From positions 1-64,000 of the forward strand of contig CAZNHL010000011.1 of the NCBI GenBank assembly GCA_964572965.1: a stretch of DNA of 64,000 bases. Reading direction: 5' to 3'. The translations under genes were made by a program, and so were the position numbers. Source of the stretch: CAZNHL01 sp964572965. GTDB lineage: Bacteria > Bacteroidota > Bacteroidia > Cytophagales > UBA9547. Positions 60,701 through 64,000 of the stretch are shown here, piece by piece (position 1 is the first letter of the stretch; each line of letters opens with the position of its first letter). Under the pieces are notes generated by a model that saw only the letters and a list, made by a program, of their open reading frames with translations, was not told the origin of the DNA and made no database searches.

Positions 60701-60859
60701 CAGGCAAAAGCCATCTGTAAAGTGCTAGGAAACCGTAGTCTCCAATTCATTTCATATGACCGGAAAGAGAGGTATCATTTGTATGTACTCAATGAATTGT
60801 CCAGCATACTTGAAAGAGCCGGAGAAAAGGAATTAAGCCTGAAATATAAACTTTTATAA
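57722..60859 (+). CDS. DUF2723 membrane protein (TMEM260/O-mannosyltransferase-like)
   Basis: A 1045-residue multi-spanning membrane protein. After two helices, the DUF2723 domain (about 100-270) opens with RTVSLWDCGEFIAASYKLEIPHPPGTP, whose acidic residue and PHPPGTP are typical of GT-C-type transferases and their relatives in this family. Ten or more helices follow, then a large extracytoplasmic C-terminal part (about 690-1045) with FTGGDNDTFPLWYAQEVE and TPR-like repeats near the end. Members are compared with TMEM260, a protein O-mannosyltransferase, so a lipid-linked sugar donor is likely; the DPM-like gene at 31734 could supply one. It is divergent from the two-component operon, with an operator array between them. 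Confidence 0.86.
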   Translation: MNLFNLFTKTNKDFPFSGKNYILLFTGLLILASGYLIMTFDQSDYGFGLLGLTIGPVVVLLGFSIVFFAILYNDQSKFTENITDISDLKFQKISTITGWAIFLVSFITYALTVERTVSLWDCGEFIAASYKLEIPHPPGTPLFLLAGRLFSLFAPAKEWVALSINMVSVVASSFTVLILFHSILILAKRFYKPDITSSLKEIILLIAATVGSLSFAFSDSFWFNATEAEVYALSCLFTALVFWAMLKWLEQDNERAESKWLLFLAYLIGLSIGVHLLNLVAIPALAFVYYFKKYPFSWKGVILTTLISCILIVFFMEGIIIWIPSLAAFTDRIFVNGFSLPFGSGVIFFFAMLIIGLSCALYHSLKYDKKWLNISSLALILVLAGASSNIVIPIRSAYNPPMDENDPEDIMSLILYLKRDQYGSNPLLKGPHFTAGYPEQIIKKGAKYRKDEASGKYVIYDHDYEYVYNKKHMTLFPRLQFTSERHQQAYRQWLGLAQGQKPTMVHNLRFLFEYQLGHMFCRYFLWNFAGRESNIQDAGWLTPSDWFDNQVPDSILNNKARNNYFMIPILLGIAGAAYHFKKKEHDAVVILLLFFFSGIAINIFLNQPPSEPRERDYVYIGAFYAFSIWIAFGVFGLADLLLKFTKGKIAPVAILLLVSFSAPAIMLVQNWDDHDRTGRYFAEDLAKNMLRACPENAILFTGGDNDTFPLWYAQEVEEYRTDVRICNLSLLNMDWYIRAMKRQSNLSDPLPISLDEKNYLKGNNDQIYIMEKPGYASGIDLKAYLKLLKNESRLLKYPTENGDEVSFIPGKKLFLNIDPEMVPALPNSLKTSAKMEFELKGNIGKAELIVLDIIASNNWKRPVYFDNTALIDYPYLNNYVIKEGLLYRLMPVEGLNKNGFTDTETAYKNLIKESVWRGLNNPAVYSDPAAMPHVSNTRGELFNLAVQFYNERKPEKAKEVLQFSLSTIPDSCVPYDYTIVSYAELLFALGEKEQAKAICKVLGNRSLQFISYDRKERYHLYVLNELSSILERAGEKELSLKYKLL

Positions 60860-60901
60860 CCACATAGAACACATTAGGTTGCTTTATAGTTGAGGCTTAC
60901 A

Positions 60902-60934
60902 AGATGTTCCACTTTTTTGAAAAGTGGAACATCT
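60902..60934. repeat. Hairpin 1 of three (15-bp perfect stem)
   Basis: AGATGTTCCACTTTT (60902-60916) and AAAAGTGGAACATCT (60920-60934) with a 3-base loop TTG. It follows the DUF2723 stop by 42 bases. No T-run follows. Confidence 0.75.
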
Positions 60935-60950
60935 CCCGAAAGTAGTAATG

Positions 60951-60980
60951 GTTTGTCAAGGTCTGCGACCATTGACAAAC
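60951..60980. repeat. Hairpin 2 of three
   Basis: GTTTGTCAAGGTC (60951-60963) pairs with GACC-A-TTGACAAAC (60967-60980), 13 bp with one bulged A and a 3-base loop TGC. Confidence 0.75.
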
Positions 60981-61005
60981 AAAAGGTTCATCATTCTGAC
61001 CTCAC

Positions 61006-61029
61006 AAAACCTTGTAAGGTTTTTTTTTG
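61006..61029 (+). terminator. Hairpin 3 of three: terminator
   Basis: AAAACC (61006-61011) pairs with GGTTTT (61018-61023) around TTGTAA, followed by a run of T. It is the likely plus-strand terminator of whatever precedes it, just upstream of the NlpE/META gene. Confidence 0.7.
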
Positions 61030-61083
61030 TTATATTAATTAAACAATTCGATTTATGTAAAACAGGACTAAAACTCGACTTTT

Positions 61084-62181
61084 ATGAAAACGATCTATTT
61101 TTTATCCGGCTTTATTTTCAGTCTTATGTTCATCATGCCTGTTCAGGCTCAGGATCAACCCGACAGTAACAGCATTTCTTTATGGATAGGCACTTATTCA
61201 GGAAAATTGCCCTGTAACAATTGTGAGGGCAAAAAATACAGACTAAGCCTGAATCCGGATTATACTTATCAGGAAGAAATTAAACATTCCGGCCAATCTC
61301 AAAAAACACTCACCAACTATGGAAAATACAGCGTAAGCAAAACGAATGTTCTGAAGCTTAACTCAAAAACAAAGAAAGAACCATCCAAACAATTTATAAG
61401 CCATACAAATGGGTTGATTTTACTGGAAAACACCCAGGCTATAGATGAAAAATATGCATTGACAAAAAAGGGTTACGTAAATGTACCAGCCCGATATGCT
61501 TTTGATAATAAAAAGATGCAGGAAGGAGTTTTATTTTACGCTTCCGGGGAAAAACAGGAATGGGAATTAAATATCAGGACAGACCAGACTTTATCACTAC
61601 AGATTGGCCCAGAGGAAATTATTATTCCCGGTAAACATCAGCCTATTGAAATTGATGACTATACTGTTGAATATAAAATACTAACCGGTGAACAAGAAGT
61701 TAATATACACATACAACAGGGCTTTATTAAGACCATAGGAAATAAAAAAATACTACAATCTAAAGTAATAATTGATACAAGAAAAAACCTTGAACTAAAA
61801 TTCACGCACCGTGAAGGTTATGGTAATTATATACCTGACGCAGCACTTCAAAGTAAGTGGATTGTAAAATCTATGTACCAAAACCCTTTCCATGGACAAA
61901 ATCCACCGACAGTAAAGCTTTTTTTGAAAGAAGGTAAGATCTCAGGAACCACAGGCTGCAATAGTTTTTCCGGAAGAGTTGATTTTAGCGGTAATAAGAT
62001 TACAGTAGGTCAGTTGATGAATACCATGATGTTCTGTCAGGATGACAATGACAACGAGCAGGTTTTCTTAGAGATCTTAAATGGCAAAACTTTCACTTAC
62101 CGGTTAAAAGATGATGCCCTGATTCTGATGGAAAATAAGATACAGGTAATGGAATTGAAAAGGCTGACTTTTGAGCAGTAA
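61084..62181 (+). CDS. NlpE-like and META/HslJ domain protein
   Basis: A 365-residue exported protein. The signal peptide is FLSGFIFSLMFIMPVQAQ, and the NlpE N-terminal domain (about 30-130) has WIGTYSGKLPCNNCEGKKYRL with the C-x2-C of NlpE, a copper-resistance/stress sensing lipoprotein in Enterobacteria. Here no lipobox is visible, so it is probably periplasmic. A middle region (about 140-250) is of unknown type. The C-terminal META/HslJ domain (about 255-360) has ISGTTGCNSFSGRV and MNTMMFC, a pattern linked to antibiotic and heat-shock proteins. It is alone on its strand and lies behind three hairpins. Confidence 0.88.
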   Translation: MKTIYFLSGFIFSLMFIMPVQAQDQPDSNSISLWIGTYSGKLPCNNCEGKKYRLSLNPDYTYQEEIKHSGQSQKTLTNYGKYSVSKTNVLKLNSKTKKEPSKQFISHTNGLILLENTQAIDEKYALTKKGYVNVPARYAFDNKKMQEGVLFYASGEKQEWELNIRTDQTLSLQIGPEEIIIPGKHQPIEIDDYTVEYKILTGEQEVNIHIQQGFIKTIGNKKILQSKVIIDTRKNLELKFTHREGYGNYIPDAALQSKWIVKSMYQNPFHGQNPPTVKLFLKEGKISGTTGCNSFSGRVDFSGNKITVGQLMNTMMFCQDDNDNEQVFLEILNGKTFTYRLKDDALILMENKIQVMELKRLTFEQ

Positions 62182-62265
62182 ACCAAGTTATCGTCACTCT
62201 TCAACTTCGCTCAGACACCCATGATGATAAACTATCTGCTTATTCAAAGTCATATAAACAAAAAA

Positions 62266-62289
62266 GGAGAGCCTTTACGTCTCCCCTTT
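62266..62289 (-). terminator. Probable terminator of metZ
   Basis: GGAGA (62266-62270) and TCTCC (62280-62284) form a stem extended by AAA/TTT across a 2-base bulge; T-rich sequence follows on the minus strand. It lies 25 bases after the metZ stop. Confidence 0.5.
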
Positions 62290-62314
62290 AATCTTATAAT
62301 TTTCTAATCTTAAA

Positions 62315-63493
62315 TTATTTAGATTTCTCCAAAGCATTCGTCACATCCTTGATAATATCATCGACATGTTCAAGGCCTGTAGAGATACGGATTAATCCGG
62401 GATAGATTCCTACTGCTGCGCGGTCTTCGTCTGTTAACTTAGAGTGCGTTGTAGAAGCCGGATGTGTAGCAATGGTACGTGTATCACCCAGGTTAGCTGA
62501 ATGCGTTATCATTTCCAGAGAGTTCAGGAATTTACGACCTCTGTCTACACCACCTTTTACAAGGAATGTAACCAATGCCCCACCCTGACGCATTTGTTTC
62601 TTAGCAAGTTCATATTGCGGATGCGATGGCAAGTGTGGGTATTTAACCAGTTCCACTTCAGGATGGCTTTCAAGGAATGTGGCCAGTTTTAAGGCATTGT
62701 CGCAGTGGCGGTCCATACGAACAGCCAGTGTTTCAAGGCTTTTAGACAAAATCCAAGCGTTGAACGGCGACAACGAAGGCCCTGTATGGCGAGAGAAGAA
62801 ACGTACTTCTTTAATCAGTTCTTTGCTACCAAGAATAGCACCGGCAATTACACGTCCCTGACCATCAATAAATTTGGTAGCAGAGTGAGTAACAATGTGA
62901 GCACCCCATTTCAGAGGATTTTGCAAATATGGAGAGGCAAAACAATTGTCCACATTCAGGATCAATTTGTGTTTGTTTGCCAATTTACCCAACCATTCAA
63001 GGTCTATCAGATCTAATGCCGGATTTGAAGGAGTTTCAACGAAAATCATTTTCGTATTAGGCTGAATCAACGCTTCCCATGTTTCGGGCTTGTCAATTTC
63101 AGCGTAAGTATGCTGTATTCCCCAGCGAGGGAACAATTGGGTAACAATCTGATGAGTAGAACCGAAAACAGAACGGGAAACAAGTACGTGGTCACCTGAT
63201 TTTAAAAAGGCTGCCATACTTGTAAACATTGCCGACATACCCGAAGCAGTTGCAAAACCATCTTCAGCCCCTTCCATCAGACATAACTTCTCGATAAACT
63301 CGCTATTGTTAGGGTTTGAGAAACGTGTATAAATATTTCCTGGAATTTCATCGGCAAATAAAGCCCTTGCCTGCTCTGCATCCTCAAAGGTAAAGCTGGA
63401 CGTTAAAAACAAAGGCGTTGTATGCTCTCTGTATTGCGTTGTTTCCGCATGAGTACGAACCGCAAGGGTTTCAAAGTTTTCCTGTTGACTCAT
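62315..63493 (-). CDS. metZ: O-succinylhomoserine sulfhydrylase-type Cys/Met metabolism PLP enzyme
   Basis: A 392-residue PLP enzyme of the trans-sulfuration family. The PLP-binding lysine is in HSATKFIDGQGRVIAGAILG; the (I/Y)DGQGR sequence after it marks the MetZ group, which makes homocysteine from O-succinyl- (or O-acetyl-) homoserine and sulfide. The N-terminus (LAVRTHAETTQYREHTTPLF) and the end (GLIRISTGLEHVDDII) are typical. The choice of substrate is by similarity only. It is downstream of the OsmC gene on the same strand with a 134-base gap that holds a short repeat. Confidence 0.94.
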   Translation of the reverse strand: MSQQENFETLAVRTHAETTQYREHTTPLFLTSSFTFEDAEQARALFADEIPGNIYTRFSNPNNSEFIEKLCLMEGAEDGFATASGMSAMFTSMAAFLKSGDHVLVSRSVFGSTHQIVTQLFPRWGIQHTYAEIDKPETWEALIQPNTKMIFVETPSNPALDLIDLEWLGKLANKHKLILNVDNCFASPYLQNPLKWGAHIVTHSATKFIDGQGRVIAGAILGSKELIKEVRFFSRHTGPSLSPFNAWILSKSLETLAVRMDRHCDNALKLATFLESHPEVELVKYPHLPSHPQYELAKKQMRQGGALVTFLVKGGVDRGRKFLNSLEMITHSANLGDTRTIATHPASTTHSKLTDEDRAAVGIYPGLIRISTGLEHVDDIIKDVTNALEKSK

Positions 63494-63503
63494 TTATCTA
63501 ATG

Positions 63504-63544
63504 TTATTTTATCTCCCGCTGATCTCGCAAATTACCGCAGAAAA
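63504..63544. repeat. Short CGCAGA-type repeat, copy 3 (degenerate)
   Basis: TTATTTTATCTCCCGCTGAT and CTCGCAAATTACCGCAGAAA share the CCCGC(A/T)GAT and CCGCAGA words with copies 1 and 2 but lack their outer ends. It lies between OsmC and metZ. Confidence 0.4.
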
Positions 63545-63627
63545 GTGTTCTTGAATTTTCAAATCTTACAATCTTCAAATCCATCAAAACTTAACAGCCA
63601 TAACCCAAAACCCAACAACAGTTATTC

Positions 63628-64000
63628 CTAGTTAACTTTTACCGAATACGTTACTGTTGCAGTCGGTTCAAGCGTTTTCACCACCGAACAATATTTGGTC
63701 ATCGACAACTCAACAGCTCTGTTGGCTTTTTCCTCGTCTACCTGACCTTTCAATTCAAAATGTACGTGTACCTTACGGAACAATGAAGGCTCAACACCCT
63801 GCTCACGTTCTCCGTCTACAGTTACCTTGTAATCATCAATTACCTGACGCTGTTTAGCAAGAATACTTAACACATCCATAGAGCTGCAACCTCCTAATGA
63901 TGCAAGCAAAACCTGCATAGGGCGCATACCCAGATCCTGGCCGCCAATGGCAGGCGAACCATCCATTTCAATAGTAGCACCTTCTTCGTTTGTAGCCTCC
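63628..64000 (-). CDS. OsmC family peroxiredoxin-like protein, N-terminus outside window
   Basis: The C-terminal 123 residues of an OsmC/Ohr-family protein. PAIGGQDLGMRPMQVLLASLGGCSSMD holds the redox cysteine, and YKVTVDGEREQGVEPSLFRKVHVHFEL and TATVTYSVKVN follow as in the family. The frame stays open to the window edge (EATNEEGATIE), so the real start lies beyond 64000; an internal ATG at 63966 is not the start. The long OsmC-like group is often annotated as an organic hydroperoxide reductase; exact substrate is unknown. Confidence 0.9.
   Translation of the reverse strand, partial: EATNEEGATIEMDGSPAIGGQDLGMRPMQVLLASLGGCSSMDVLSILAKQRQVIDDYKVTVDGEREQGVEPSLFRKVHVHFELKGQVDEEKANRAVELSMTKYCSVVKTLEPTATVTYSVKVN

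Noticed and set aside
60924..61169. An 81-codon plus frame before the NlpE/META gene
   Set aside because: It runs through the hairpins and into the start of the real gene in another frame; the protein is featureless.

Overview
The window looks like a chromosomal segment of a Bacteroidota member, most likely Cytophagales. The evidence is the gene content: a PorP/SprF type IX secretion protein, a large protein ending in a CHU-type gliding-motility sorting domain, an OmpA/TonB-style barrel of the Bacteroidota OMP_b-brl_3 type, a DUF2723 membrane protein, and a transketolase split into two genes. Signals agree: almost no Shine-Dalgarno sequences, and promoters of the Bacteroidota form (TTG, about 20 bases, TAnnTTTG), seen perfectly upstream of tRNA-Asp. 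The DNA is AT-rich. Three runs of exactly ten N mark draft-assembly gaps; they fall inside guaB, a trmN6-like gene and a BamA-like gene.

Layout. 1-4.7 kb: tRNA-Asp (cut by the window edge), accA with a metallo-beta-lactamase-fold hydrolase, then copA and a small copper-chaperone-like gene. 4.8-11.6 kb: guaB, then a partner-switching set (membrane PP2C phosphatase, STAS protein, RsbW-like ATPase) followed by mutS2. 11.8-15.3 kb: a three-gene operon of GT4 glycogen-synthase-like transferase, GH57 and GT2. 15.5-21.2 kb: M42 peptidase, small secreted protein, DUF4905/LysM pair, NfeD-type protease, AraC regulator with a heavy-metal-like N-terminus. 21.4-30.2 kb: yceI, thyA, pgeF, a GH16 lipoprotein, catalase, lipoprotein MsrB, a DegT aminotransferase, and a membrane protein-hslV-arsC operon. 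30.3-43.8 kb: cell-surface genes (PorP/SprF, outer-membrane barrel, CHU_C protein, BamA-like) mixed with a dolichol-phosphate-mannose-synthase-like GT2, trmN6, a queuosine precursor transporter and a SpoU methyltransferase. 44-50 kb: a GAF/PAS sensor without output domain, an LTA-synthase-like sulfatase and recQ. 50.4-53.7 kb: transketolase N-half, a secreted VWA protein, transketolase C-half. 53.8-64 kb: an acyltransferase, an unknown membrane protein, an OmpR-type two-component system divergent from a DUF2723 protein, an NlpE/META lipoprotein-like protein, metZ and a cut OsmC gene.

Most of the window is housekeeping or typical lineage-specific content, and I see no defence island, prophage, insertion sequence or CRISPR array. 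The signals most worth a second look are non-coding: (1) six copies of a CATTAACA-type octamer in strict 10-11 bp register between the two-component operon and the DUF2723 gene, which reads as an OmpR-family operator array; (2) a perfect 20-bp inverted repeat that looks like a terminator but encodes the signal peptide of the VWA protein sitting between the two transketolase halves; (3) three consecutive tight hairpins at 60902-61029; (4) a hairpin that closes on the guaB start codon; (5) a shared CGCAGA-type intergenic repeat seen in two long copies and one short one.
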